DNA of 38,723 nucleotides, from contig JAGDCN010000064.1 of assembly GCA_017958525.1 (NCBI GenBank), positions 1-38,723 of the forward strand, given 5' to 3'. The notes under the pieces were generated by a model. It was not told where the DNA came from, ran no database searches, and was given only the letters and a program-made list of their open reading frames with translations. Origin of the DNA: Bacteroidales bacterium. GTDB taxonomy: Bacteria; Bacteroidota; Bacteroidia; Bacteroidales; P3. Position 1 is the first letter of the stretch. Each line of letters opens with the position of its first letter. Positions 16,667 to 25,501 of this stretch are shown in pieces. The position numbers and the translations under genes are program-made.

Positions 16667-18910
16667 TTAGAATCTATAGATTACACGGCCCATAAAGTTA
16701 ATGCCAGGCTGCTGCAGGAACCCACGGCTGTGGTAGTAATAGTCAGTGCCAGGAGTGGTATAGTCATCAATCCAGTCGCCGACCCAGGCACTCAGCCTAT
16801 ACTGGTGGTCCAAAACGTTGTTGACCAGCAGCTGTGCCTCTATCTCGTTGCTGCTGTTAAGATGCCACGTATATGAAGCCCTGATGTTCAGCAGGAAGTA
16901 TGGGTCAATGGCATAGCAGTCGCGGCTGGTATTGTCGGCATACTGCTTTCCTACATATTTGCCTATGAGTTGCAACTTGCTATTCTTGACAGGCGAGAAA
17001 GTGGCAATGACAGCTCCTACAATATCGGGCGATAGGGCAAGGTCTGTTGTCTTGGTGATGAGATTGGGGTTGGCATCACCGTCTGTAAAGTCAGCGAAGG
17101 TGTAGTCAATCGCCTTGTTCTGGCTCAATGTGAGGTTAGCGTCCATACGGAACCAGTCGGTAAACTTGTAGCCACCCTCGAGCTCGATGCCAATACGGTA
17201 GCTCTTATCGACATTCTCCATAAGCGCGTATCCGCTACTACTAAGGTCACCGTTGGGAGTGAGTTGGTCTTTGTACAGCATAGCGTAGGCGTTGACATTG
17301 AAAGCGCCGCGTTTGTGGACCAACTGGTAACCCAGCTCGAAATCAAGCATCGCTTCAGCCTTCACGGTATCATTATTTGCGATGGCATCCTTTATATCGC
17401 TGCGGGTGGGTTCGCGGTGGCTGATGCCAGCAACAAAATAGGTACGCTGGTTGTCATTGATGCGGTAGTTGACACCTGCCTTGGGGTTGAAGAAGATATA
17501 GTCTTCGTTGAAGTCCATATCGTAGATGTCATCGTCCAAGCCTTTCAGTGTGTAATCAATTACGCGTAGCTGCATATCAGCATAGACATTGAAATTGTCG
17601 CTGAAGTTGTAATTGGCTTTGGCAAAGATGCTGTTGTCAATCTTGGTTCCGCGATAACGGTACCATTCAAACGGCGTATCAATATGTGCACCCGTGTCGC
17701 GGCACCACAAAACGTTGCCGTAATGATATCCATCGAAGTAGAGCATATTGTCACCGAACGATAAATTGAGTTTCTTGCCGTTATAGTTAAGTACCGCCAC
17801 ACCAGTGATTCCGTTGTTGTACATCTCCTTACGAATAATGAAATCCGAACGTCCTGAGCGGCTAATACCATATTTCGAGAACTTCTTATCTTCCTTGTAT
17901 TGCTCATAATAGCCATCGCCTCGAGTATAGTCGATGGTACCTTTCAGGCTCCACCTGTCTTTGATAAGATGAGAGACGTTTAATTGGTAATGCTGCTGGA
18001 GATAATTGTCGGTTTCATTGCCATAGAACATCGTGTTACCGTCCACGTGGTACATACCGGAGGGGTTGTATGTGGGGTCGGCATCAAGTTCCTCGGCCGA
18101 AGCGCCATCCCAAGTAATGCCAACCTTCGGAGCACCTATGATGGTGACAAACTTGACAAGGGTACGTTCACCATACCAAGAGAGGCATCCAAAGAAACTC
18201 TGCTGTTCAGTGTTTCCTCCACGGAGGAAACCGTTGGATGTAAGGCTGCTGTATGCAAAATCCGCCGAGAGACCGCTCTTCATAATGCCAGTACCGACAG
18301 CCAAGCCGAACTGTCGAGTGTTCCAACTGCCATAGCCGAAATCAGCCGTACCGTAAGGGCTGCTCTTTGCGTTGAGTGTCTGCATATTGATTGCGGCGCC
18401 AAATGCAGGGCTACCGCCAGTGGAGGCTCCGAGACCTCGTTGTATCTGCATACTCTGAGCCATACCGCCAAAGTTGGGAATGTTATACCAAAACACCGAC
18501 TGGCTTTCGGGGTCGTTCAGAGTAATACCGTTGATGTTCACATTGATACGCGATGCATCAACACCACGGATTCGGATGTATGTAGCACCAACAGTGCCAT
18601 TCTCGCCACTGGCTACCACCGAAGGCAATGTCTCGAGCATATATGGTATACTGATATTACCCTGAGCCTCATAGAGCTGTTCTCGGTTGATTGTTGTAGT
18701 GGTGAGCGGCGTTTTGTTGCTCACACGCGAGTCTGAAACGACAACCGTTTCAAGCTGCTTCACTCTGATGCTGTCGCGCACCTTGTCCGTTTGACCATTT
18801 GAAATACCTGTGGCAGCAATCATCACTGCCGTTGTGCAGAGCACCTTGCTCCACACCGCTGCACACCGCGTCCCGCGGCGGACAGCCGTCTTACTGTTGT
18901 TTTTTGTCAT
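16667..18910 (-). CDS. TonB-dependent outer-membrane receptor, likely for thiamine
   Basis: A 747-residue receptor. A signal peptide (about residues 1-39, ending ISNGQ) is followed by a TonB-box-like LETVVVSDSR, a plug domain (PYMLETLPSVVASGENGTVGATYIRIRGVDASRINVNINGI at about 90-130, LGASTGGSPAFGAAINMQT) and a 22-strand-type barrel rich in alternating aromatic residues, ending with the aromatic GRVIYRF. It lacks the carboxypeptidase-like N-terminal extension of SusC proteins, so it belongs to the simple vitamin/siderophore class. It lies directly under a TPP riboswitch and leads an operon with pnuT and thiN, so thiamine or a phosphorylated form is the expected ligand; this is inference from context. 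Confidence 0.93.
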   Translation of the reverse strand: MTKNNSKTAVRRGTRCAAVWSKVLCTTAVMIAATGISNGQTDKVRDSIRVKQLETVVVSDSRVSNKTPLTTTTINREQLYEAQGNISIPYMLETLPSVVASGENGTVGATYIRIRGVDASRINVNINGITLNDPESQSVFWYNIPNFGGMAQSMQIQRGLGASTGGSPAFGAAINMQTLNAKSSPYGTADFGYGSWNTRQFGLAVGTGIMKSGLSADFAYSSLTSNGFLRGGNTEQQSFFGCLSWYGERTLVKFVTIIGAPKVGITWDGASAEELDADPTYNPSGMYHVDGNTMFYGNETDNYLQQHYQLNVSHLIKDRWSLKGTIDYTRGDGYYEQYKEDKKFSKYGISRSGRSDFIIRKEMYNNGITGVAVLNYNGKKLNLSFGDNMLYFDGYHYGNVLWCRDTGAHIDTPFEWYRYRGTKIDNSIFAKANYNFSDNFNVYADMQLRVIDYTLKGLDDDIYDMDFNEDYIFFNPKAGVNYRINDNQRTYFVAGISHREPTRSDIKDAIANNDTVKAEAMLDFELGYQLVHKRGAFNVNAYAMLYKDQLTPNGDLSSSGYALMENVDKSYRIGIELEGGYKFTDWFRMDANLTLSQNKAIDYTFADFTDGDANPNLITKTTDLALSPDIVGAVIATFSPVKNSKLQLIGKYVGKQYADNTSRDCYAIDPYFLLNIRASYTWHLNSSNEIEAQLLVNNVLDHQYRLSAWVGDWIDDYTTPGTDYYYHSRGFLQQPGINFMGRVIYRF

Positions 18911-18918
18911 AATTTTTT

Positions 18919-19004
18919 CCTCCGCCGGTATTATCCGGATCAGGTTCGAGGGGTATGTTCTCAGCCATTGGCCCTACGGCCTAGTTGGGCACCCCCGGGG
19001 TGTT
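18919..19004 (-). promoter_or_regulatory. TPP riboswitch (THI element)
   Basis: Read on the minus strand, the element carries GGGGGTGCCC, then the conserved CTGAGA (18964-18959) and the pyrophosphate-sensing block ACCTGATCCGGATAATACCGG (about 18945-18925), the hallmarks of thiamine pyrophosphate riboswitches. It ends in GGCGGAGGA, whose GGAGG (18923-18919) lies 8 bases before the ATG of the receptor gene. This spacing suggests that ligand binding hides the ribosome site and blocks translation. The 5' part CACCCCGGGGGTG is self-complementary and could form a competing hairpin. No separate terminator hairpin was found between aptamer and start codon. Confidence 0.97.
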
Positions 19005-19083
19005 GTTTTGAAATTGAATATTAAATATTTAAAGTTGTATAGTTTATAATTAAAGGGGGTTAATCGTTGACGATTACCTTGGT

Positions 19084-19157
19084 TTTGCTTGCGCTATTGG
19101 GGTGTTGTGCTGTGGCAGCAAGAGCCTCGGACGCAACAACCCAATAGCACAAGCAAA
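19084..19157 (-). repeat. Long imperfect hairpin between the lipoprotein gene and the thiamine operon
   Basis: Arms TTTGCTTG/CAAGCAAA (84-91 with 150-157), GCTATTGGG/CCCAATAGC (93-101 with 140-148) and TGTTG/CAACA (103-107 with 134-138, all plus 19000) form about 24 pairs with only two single mismatches. It begins 3 bp after the stop of the leftward lipoprotein gene. No T tract follows on the minus strand, so it is not a standard terminator; it may protect the mRNA 3' end or be a mobile-repeat remnant. Confidence 0.6.
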
Positions 19158-19160
19158 GAT

Positions 19161-19955
19161 TTATCTCTTATATATCACATAGAATCGGTCGGGTGTGGAG
19201 TAGCGGATGCGCTCGACACGCTCGCCGGTTTCTTTGCCGCAGGCATTGATGGCGCGAACGGTTTCGAACATAGCACCGCCATTGACATTGATTATCTCGC
19301 TGACGAAGAAATTGTCGGCAATATGTTTCTTTTTACCTTTGCTACCTACGGTATAAGTTACGAAGTTGCCAAAGGTGAGAAGCGAGTTTTCTTCGGTGAA
19401 CGAAAGTCCAACAGGTTTGCCTTTCTTGGGGGTGTCCCTGATGCCACATAGTTCCATTTCGCGAGTGGTGATACGGAACTCAGAGAAATACTTGGTGCTG
19501 TGGGGCGGAATCATAACGACATCGCGTTCGGAAACCTGGCTGGCTTTCATTTCGCTGGTGCTAGTACCTTCGGTGCTTTCGGAAGTTGCTTTCTTTTTGT
19601 TTTTGCGCTCCTGTTTGGAGATGGTGATGGTGGACGATTTGGTGGTGGTCCATCCGCGAGCCTGGTAGTAGTCGTTGGCATTGCCGTTGAGGATGAAGAA
19701 GGTCTCGGCAAGATTGACATATACAACAGAGTCGGAGTTGTTGGTGAACCAGAAGCCAGCGTCGCCGTTTTCGTCGAAGAAATTGTAACGGACAACGCAG
19801 TTGCCTGCATCGTGATACAATTTACCGTCTTTCATTTCGCATTGCGAAGTGCTGACAGGATTGGATTGATAGACCTGATAGTAGGTTGTTTTTGAACATC
19901 CTACCAACGAGCCAGCTATGATTGCGGTCAGCAAAAGAATACGTGTGTTTTTCAT
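19161..19955 (-). CDS. Uncharacterised lipoprotein
   Basis: A 264-residue protein starting MKNTRILLLTAIIAGSLVGC, a clear lipoprotein signal with C20 lipidated. I do not recognise the mature domain. It has a beta-rich N-terminal half (VVRYNFFDENGDAGFWFTNNSDSVVYVNL), a Lys/Ser/Thr/Glu-rich insert at about 112-142 that looks disordered, and a C-terminal half with EFRITTREMELCGIRDTPKKGKP. The NSDS...VNL...FF and HSTKYFSEF segments resemble an immunoglobulin-like fold built around hydrophobic strands, but this is only an impression. It lies 50 bp downstream of the arginase-like gene on the same strand. A large hairpin follows its stop. Confidence 0.78.
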   Translation of the reverse strand: MKNTRILLLTAIIAGSLVGCSKTTYYQVYQSNPVSTSQCEMKDGKLYHDAGNCVVRYNFFDENGDAGFWFTNNSDSVVYVNLAETFFILNGNANDYYQARGWTTTKSSTITISKQERKNKKKATSESTEGTSTSEMKASQVSERDVVMIPPHSTKYFSEFRITTREMELCGIRDTPKKGKPVGLSFTEENSLLTFGNFVTYTVGSKGKKKHIADNFFVSEIINVNGGAMFETVRAINACGKETGERVERIRYSTPDRFYVIYKR

Positions 19956-20005
19956 TGTGTATTATGTTTTGAGGGTTAATAATTTACAATTGTGTTGTGA
20001 AAACT

Positions 20006-21181
20006 TTAATTCAATCTTTGATAGTATTTTGTCCACAACTCCGGCAGCTCGTTCTGCTGAGCCTGCTGGTAATCGGCATAGGTACAGGGTACAAGCAGGT
20101 GGCGCTGGTATTGCTCGCGGCATTCGCCGTTGTATGGTACCTCCATCCACCAGCGGTCGCTTTTTTTGCTTTTATAGAAAGATATCTCGAAGTCGCCGTC
20201 GTTGAGACCAACAAGGAAATGCTTGTAGTTGTGCTTGTCGCGGTGTGGGAAGTCGGCAGCACGGTTGTAGAAGCCCTCGATGAAATACCAGATGGCGTGG
20301 GCGATGAGGTGGGCCGTTTGTCCGCGGTGGTCGTAAAGCGGGTTGTATTCATAGAAGCCTATTGAGGAAAGCTTGTCGCTCATACCCGCAAAACGCGCCA
20401 GTCGGCACAACTCTTCACCATAGAAGCCGTGCGGAGAGCCGTTTGCCTGCCCCGGTGCATCGCTGAGTCGAACGCTGTTGATATCAACCGAAACCATATC
20501 TGCAGAACGGACAAGTGTTTCGGCGCGCACCATATCGCCCTGGATGGCACCCAGGCGATAGGCGTCGAAGCCCAGCTCGTCCATCAGGCGCGCCAACTCG
20601 GAGCCATTGAAATAGGTTTGATAGCCAATGTTGGCGAAATTGAAGAGGTAGTTGGGCTGCTGCGCCACGATGTGGCTGAGCCAGTTGCGATTGTCGAGAG
20701 GTTTGGTATCGTTGCCGAGGTCTAGCATCGAGTCGATGCTGGCGATGTTTACGACACGTCCCAGCACCTCGTAGGCTTTGTAGTTGGAAAATGAAAGATC
20801 CTGTCCGCCTCCGAGTATAATGACTGTGACGTTTTTGTCAAGTAATTTATAAAGCACTTCGGTCACGGCAAACTGCGTATCTTCCGGGGTATTGCCGGGG
20901 ATGATGTTGCCGAGATCTATAACGCTCAAGTTGTCATTCGGTTTGGCCAAAGGATAGAGGAAACGCCTTATTTCGTCGGGGGCATCCTTGCAGCCTTTGT
21001 TTTTCTTTGAGCCGTGGTCATCGCATATTCCAATGATTGCAAGAGTGGCTTCCTCTATGTCGGGAAAGCCGTTTTCGGTGGTATAGACATTAGCGGCCGA
21101 AGCGATATTTGCAAAGAATTCGCCTTCGGCGAGCACCTCTTTTTCGAGGTTAACCGGCTGAAAATAAGTGCTTAACTCCAT
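20006..21181 (-). CDS. Arginase/formimidoylglutamase-family protein with altered metal site
   Basis: A 391-residue ureohydrolase-fold protein. Real enzymes of this family hold two Mn ions with six ligands in GGxHS, DAHxD and SxDxDxxDP. The matching segments here are GGGQDLSF (124-131), DSMLD (150-154) and SVDINSVRLSDAPG (231-244). Thus histidine is replaced by Q127, the central histidine by M152 and the second aspartate by N235, leaving D150, D154 and D233. It may be catalytically inactive or bind metal differently. The C-terminal 75 residues (after GFYNRAAD) are an extension that arginases lack. It is annotated in related genomes as formimidoylglutamase, but no other histidine-degradation gene is here. 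It has its own promoter, 78 bp after nadK. Confidence 0.82.
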   Translation of the reverse strand: MELSTYFQPVNLEKEVLAEGEFFANIASAANVYTTENGFPDIEEATLAIIGICDDHGSKKNKGCKDAPDEIRRFLYPLAKPNDNLSVIDLGNIIPGNTPEDTQFAVTEVLYKLLDKNVTVIILGGGQDLSFSNYKAYEVLGRVVNIASIDSMLDLGNDTKPLDNRNWLSHIVAQQPNYLFNFANIGYQTYFNGSELARLMDELGFDAYRLGAIQGDMVRAETLVRSADMVSVDINSVRLSDAPGQANGSPHGFYGEELCRLARFAGMSDKLSSIGFYEYNPLYDHRGQTAHLIAHAIWYFIEGFYNRAADFPHRDKHNYKHFLVGLNDGDFEISFYKSKKSDRWWMEVPYNGECREQYQRHLLVPCTYADYQQAQQNELPELWTKYYQRLN

Positions 21182-21204
21182 TTCGTCGTATAGTTTTGGT
21201 TTTG

Positions 21205-21233
21205 TAAAGATAGTAAATTTTCGTGATATGCAA
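21205..21233 (-). promoter_or_regulatory. Promoter of the arginase-like gene
   Basis: On the minus strand TTG (21233-21231) precedes TATCTTTA (21212-21205) by 18 bases. This is one mismatch from -7 TAnnTTTG with a near-normal spacer. It predicts transcription from about 21198 with a leader of roughly 17 bases. Confidence 0.5.
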
Positions 21234-21259
21234 TTATTTTCTTTTCCGATAATGCTTAT

Positions 21260-22045
21260 TTACCGTCCCCACATCAGTTTGTTACGAATGGCGGTATAGA
21301 AATTCTGCTGCTCAAGTCGCAACAGGTTGATGTCGTAGTCAGCCTTTTTTATTTCCACCTGCCAACGGCCGCTGAGAGTGGTGACGAAGGAGTCGGCGCC
21401 GAGGGTACATACCATCTGGTCGTCGTTGTGCGAAAGACGAATCGCAGAGCTGTCGGAAACCACTAGAGGACGCAGGGTGAGGGTGTGTGCGGCGATGGGA
21501 GTGATAACAAGGCTGCGCGAATCGGGAGCCAAAATCGGACCACCACAAGAAAGCGAGTAGGCTGTTGAGCCTGTCGGTGTCGCCACGATAAGCCCGTCGG
21601 CGGCGTATGTGGCTATATTGTAGGCGTCCACCTGCACCTGAGTATGCAGCAACGGCGCCAGTTCGCCGCGATGCAGATAGACCTCGTTGAGGGCGAAGAG
21701 GGTTGTATCTCCTGTTGAGACCTGCAACAAGGAACGTTTTTCGGTTGAATAGCGATGCTCTATAAGGCTGTCTGCAAGGAGGTCGATGTCGTCGCGTCCG
21801 GCTGTGGTAAGAAAGCCCAAGTGACCAAAATTGATTCCAACGACAGGTATTCCGCGGGGTCCGATGCGGTGGACTGCACTGAGGAGGGTACCATCGCCGC
21901 CTATGGATATGAGTATGTCGATATGACTTTGATTATCCCAATTTTCTATAACATCGACACCGCGATTGGCAAGGGCCGCAACAAGTGCCTGCCGACCTTC
22001 TTCGAGTTCGGGACTGCTGTTTTTGGTATGAATGGCTATTCTCAT
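21260..22045 (-). CDS. nadK: NAD kinase
   Basis: A 261-residue cytoplasmic kinase making NADP from NAD. It starts MRIAIHTKNSSPE; a TTG four codons earlier overlaps the upstream stop and is less likely. The ATP-binding GGDGTLL lies in LISIGGDGTLLSAVHRIG, followed by GINFGHLGFLTTAGRDDID and the NAD-site DGLIVATPTGSTAYSLSCGGPI, then SLVITPIAAHTLTLRPLVV. Length is usual for bacterial NadK (about 290). It is 8 bp downstream of the type IX-secreted protein gene. A second NAD gene, nadA, lies 10 kb away but not in the same operon. Confidence 0.96.
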   Translation of the reverse strand: MRIAIHTKNSSPELEEGRQALVAALANRGVDVIENWDNQSHIDILISIGGDGTLLSAVHRIGPRGIPVVGINFGHLGFLTTAGRDDIDLLADSLIEHRYSTEKRSLLQVSTGDTTLFALNEVYLHRGELAPLLHTQVQVDAYNIATYAADGLIVATPTGSTAYSLSCGGPILAPDSRSLVITPIAAHTLTLRPLVVSDSSAIRLSHNDDQMVCTLGADSFVTTLSGRWQVEIKKADYDINLLRLEQQNFYTAIRNKLMWGR

Positions 22046-22053
22046 TTTGGATA

Positions 22054-23766
22054 TCAATAGATGATTGTTATTGTGCCGGTAATGACTTGGTCTGTACCAT
22101 TACTTTGGCGATATGTGACAATGTAAGTATAGGCTCCCGCCGGGAGCAAGGTGTCGTTTTTCTTGCCGTTCCAGGCTTCGCCGATGGTGACGGAACGGAA
22201 AACGACTAATCCCTGACGGTTATAAATTGTAAAGCTATAACCGTCGGGGTTGATGTATGATGCCTGCGGTGCAGCACTGTTGTTGCTGTTTTCAAGGGGT
22301 GTTATGGCATTGGGCATCCAAATGCGAGTTTTGGGACTGTAGTAAACCTTGGCACTCTGAACGCTGTCGCCGTGCTGATAGTGCGAATCGGATCCCTCAA
22401 AGGCACAGACTTTGTATTGGCACTGACCCAAGGTTCCGTCCGTCAAGTCGGCAAGGCTGGTAGCGGTTGTGGAACCTATCTGCTGCCAGTAACCGCCGGA
22501 AGATACTGATGAATAAACCTTGTAATTCGTCGTACCGTCCCATCCTGTGTAAGGATTCCAAGAAAGGGCGGTGTTGCCGCCTTCGGTTTCAAGATTTGGC
22601 AAAATAGTGCAGGCTTCGCGGCTGCGCTTCTCGTTGCGGCCGCAGATATCGCTGATGCCAACAGAGTAGTAGTAGATTTTTTCACCCGGTTTTGCTCCCA
22701 TATCCGTCCAACTGATTGACCCTTGCGCCGATGGATGACAGCGACCAACTACTGTGGGGTTTCCACCTTCGTTGCGACGATAGACGACAACTTCCGAATC
22801 CTGCCAACCGCTATCGGTTTCGGCAACGAGAGTGACATTCTGCTGTTCTCCTTCGACCGAAACACTTCTAAGATTGAGTTTTTCGGGCAGCATAGCTGAC
22901 GATATGTCAATAGTAAGAAGATTGGAGACGGCGGTATAGGCTCCGGAAGCAGAGACAGCCCTAACATAAAGTTGCAATAGCGAGCATTCATCATCGACCA
23001 CAAACATAGCAGAAGTTTCACCGTCAGCCTGAACAACAGCTTTGCGCTGGAAAGTACCGCCATTCTGACTGACCCATAGTTCGTAGCTGCCAACTTCACT
23101 GGGCATATTGATATACCTGTTCCAAGTGGCGAGGTAAGTCTGGCTGCAGGGTTCGTTTTCGACAATAACCACCATATTGTTGCAGGGCTTTGTGAGCGGC
23201 GAAGCCCTCAGACAAGAGTCGAAAGCATAGATGCGGAACTGATGTACATAAACACTGTCCTCGGCTGGATAGGCATATAGATTGTTGAGGCGTCCAAAAA
23301 CAGTATCGACAACCATACTCGGCATTCCCTCTAGGACGAGATAGCCCATAATGTCGGTGTCGGGACTTGGTTCCCACTGAAGAACAATTTGCGAAATGCT
23401 GTGGTCCATCGTCACCACACCCCATTCGGCCGGAGAGGTGGGGTCGTTGTCTGTCACCAGCTCGGCAGCGTATCCGCTGTCGATGCCGTTTGTGACAACA
23501 TAGTGGACAGTGTCGCCACACACCGACCGCCGTTGGTGATCGGTCCAGGAGGTAGAATTGGTGGATGCAATGAGCGAAAACTGGCTTTGGTCCGGATACA
23601 GCCTATAAACATCAACATTGCCATAGCCTTCAGTCCACATAATTTCTACAGTACGCGATGCTGTCTGTATGGCTTGGACAGGAATGGTGTCGGCTCGACC
23701 TGTCGAGGGGAAGAGACAAACCGCGAAAAGCAAAACCAGAGCAATATGAATCATTACCGTTTTCAT
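22054..23766 (-). CDS. Secreted protein with T9SS type B sorting domain and Fn3-like repeats
   Basis: A 570-residue protein with a signal peptide (MKTVMIHIALVLLFAVCLF..GRA, cleavage near residue 25). Several fibronectin type III-like modules follow (for example RTVEIMWTEGYGNVDVYRLY, SQIVLQWEPSPDTDIMGYLVLEG, NTALSWNPYTGWDGTTNYKVYSS). The last 90 residues form a gliding-motility/CHU_C-type sorting domain: MPNAITPLENSNNSA, FTIYNRQGLVVFRS, EAWNGKKNDTLLPAGAYTYIV. This domain routes proteins through the type IX secretion system, so the organism should carry T9SS. No enzymatic domain is visible; an adhesin or surface role is inferred. It sits inside an operon of housekeeping genes. Confidence 0.9.
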   Translation of the reverse strand: MKTVMIHIALVLLFAVCLFPSTGRADTIPVQAIQTASRTVEIMWTEGYGNVDVYRLYPDQSQFSLIASTNSTSWTDHQRRSVCGDTVHYVVTNGIDSGYAAELVTDNDPTSPAEWGVVTMDHSISQIVLQWEPSPDTDIMGYLVLEGMPSMVVDTVFGRLNNLYAYPAEDSVYVHQFRIYAFDSCLRASPLTKPCNNMVVIVENEPCSQTYLATWNRYINMPSEVGSYELWVSQNGGTFQRKAVVQADGETSAMFVVDDECSLLQLYVRAVSASGAYTAVSNLLTIDISSAMLPEKLNLRSVSVEGEQQNVTLVAETDSGWQDSEVVVYRRNEGGNPTVVGRCHPSAQGSISWTDMGAKPGEKIYYYSVGISDICGRNEKRSREACTILPNLETEGGNTALSWNPYTGWDGTTNYKVYSSVSSGGYWQQIGSTTATSLADLTDGTLGQCQYKVCAFEGSDSHYQHGDSVQSAKVYYSPKTRIWMPNAITPLENSNNSAAPQASYINPDGYSFTIYNRQGLVVFRSVTIGEAWNGKKNDTLLPAGAYTYIVTYRQSNGTDQVITGTITIIY

Positions 23767-23779
23767 TGCACATTAAAAC

Positions 23780-25483
23780 TTATGCTGTTCGCAGGTTTTC
23801 GATATTGATTTGCTTGTCGCAGGCGGCGATGGTCGAAGCGCGGTGGGCTATAACGAAGACCGTCCGGTCGGGCAGCTGGCGCAACGAACTGGTCAGATTT
23901 TGTTCGGTAGCGGCATCCAAGGCTGCGGTGGCTTCATCCATCACGATGACGTCGGGATTGGCAGCAAGCGCACGGGCTATGCTGACACGCTGCCGCTCGC
24001 CGCCGCTGAGCAGGCTGCCGCCATCGCCGATGTTTGTTTGCAACCCTTCGGGGTGGCTTCGTATAATAGGTTCTACTTGAGCTATCTTGACTGCATTCCG
24101 AAGGTTGTCCTCAGTGATCCACTGACGACCGAAACGGATATTATCCTCTATCGTTCCGTTAAAAAGCATCGGTTCCTGAGGAATATAAGCTATCCGGCCT
24201 CTTCCTGACGCGGTGGAGCCGTTGATGAGTATCTCGCCTTGCTGCGGAGTCAAAAGTCCTAAAAGCATTCTGCCCAAAGTGGTTTTCCCACTGCCGCTTT
24301 CGCCTGTGATAGCTGTGTGACAGTGCATTGGCAGCTCTAAAGACAACCTGTCGAAGACCTCATTGTCGTCGTATGCAAAAGAGACATTTTTCAACTCGAT
24401 GGAAGATATTGGCTCAGTCTGCGACGTTTTTTCTTCGTCAGCGGCAACAACGGCAGTCAAGCAGGCTTCTGCAATACGCTCCTCCACTCCCCTACCCTTC
24501 TTCAGTTGCGCAATGGCGTTGCTGAAATCCTTGATCGGTGTGAGAAGAAGAACATAAATCATTATGTATGACACAAACAGAGCCGGTGGCATAGCTGCCG
24601 ACGAGGCGGCAACAGTATGTGCCGCTCCTATCAGCAAGATACCTACAACGATGATGTTACCTACAAGGTCGCTGAGTGGCGATGCAGCATAGATGCGGCG
24701 ATAGATGGCGATGCGGCGCTGAGTGAAAACAGCGTTTTGCTGCTGCTGACGCTCGTTGACATAGTCGATGGCGGTAGCGGCTTTGATCTCCTTCAGCGAA
24801 TCAAGTGTTTCCTGCGTAGTTGACATCAGTTCGCCATTGAGGGATTGCAGTTTTCGGCTCTCGCGTTTGAGGCGGCGGCTGGCCGACAGCAGAAGTGTTC
24901 CCAAAAGCATCACCCCAACGACAATGAGTGTCATTTGCCAGTTCAGGTAGAGCAACATCGCAATATAGATTAGCATTGTCAACGATGCCGTAACTATCAT
25001 CTGGATGCTGTCAAGCAGATTGGTTTCGTATTCAGCAGTATCGTTGCTCATTCGCGAAAGCCATTGCCCTTGGGCTTGCGACGACCAGCGTAAAAAGTCC
25101 TGGTTCAACACCGCACGGTGCAACGAATTTCGAATGTCGCGAAGAACTCCCACTTTGACACGGGCAAATAGAACTGCTGACAGGTAGGAAAATATGTTTT
25201 TCAAACCGTAGAGGACGAAGAGCAGCAATGCATACAGCAGCAGTGCTCGCGCAGCCCCCTGTGCGATAAGAATGTCATAGACGCCGTCAACAAGGCGCAT
25301 CACCGGATTTGCGACCGACGACGATGCTGTCGGGGTGCTTCCAATGGGGAATATAAGCTGGAGAAAATCGGTGACACTGAGTGCTGTGGCCATAGTGAGT
25401 AATGCAGCTGACGCAGCTGTAAGGACAAATGCCAACAGCAGAACTTTATAACGCTGCATTGCTATGGCGGTAATTCTCTTCAA
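23780..25483 (-). CDS. ABC exporter, fused permease and ATPase (MsbA-like)
   Basis: A 567-residue half-transporter: an N-terminal membrane domain with about six helices (to about residue 330), then an ATPase with Walker A GESGSGKTTLGRMLLG, Q-loop IPQEPMLFNG, signature LLSGGERQRVSIARAL, Walker B VIVMDEATAALD and switch histidine in VFVIAHRAST. Half-exporters with this plan act as homodimers; the MsbA type flips lipid A. Substrate cannot be fixed from sequence, and an antibiotic or lipid exporter is possible. It lies between purB and the T9SS-sorted protein, 18 and 13 bp apart, so these are cotranscribed. Confidence 0.9.
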   Translation of the reverse strand: MKRITAIAMQRYKVLLLAFVLTAASAALLTMATALSVTDFLQLIFPIGSTPTASSSVANPVMRLVDGVYDILIAQGAARALLLYALLLFVLYGLKNIFSYLSAVLFARVKVGVLRDIRNSLHRAVLNQDFLRWSSQAQGQWLSRMSNDTAEYETNLLDSIQMIVTASLTMLIYIAMLLYLNWQMTLIVVGVMLLGTLLLSASRRLKRESRKLQSLNGELMSTTQETLDSLKEIKAATAIDYVNERQQQQNAVFTQRRIAIYRRIYAASPLSDLVGNIIVVGILLIGAAHTVAASSAAMPPALFVSYIMIYVLLLTPIKDFSNAIAQLKKGRGVEERIAEACLTAVVAADEEKTSQTEPISSIELKNVSFAYDDNEVFDRLSLELPMHCHTAITGESGSGKTTLGRMLLGLLTPQQGEILINGSTASGRGRIAYIPQEPMLFNGTIEDNIRFGRQWITEDNLRNAVKIAQVEPIIRSHPEGLQTNIGDGGSLLSGGERQRVSIARALAANPDVIVMDEATAALDAATEQNLTSSLRQLPDRTVFVIAHRASTIAACDKQINIENLRTA

Positions 25484-25501
25484 CTTACACCCCTCCCGCT
25501 C

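Noticed and set aside
17984..18736. 250-codon open frame on the plus strand
   Set aside because: Antisense to the TonB receptor plug and barrel; no recognisable domain.
19084..19157. Integron attC site
   Set aside because: The arms do not show the GTTRRRY/RYYYAAC core pair and no integrase or cassette is present.
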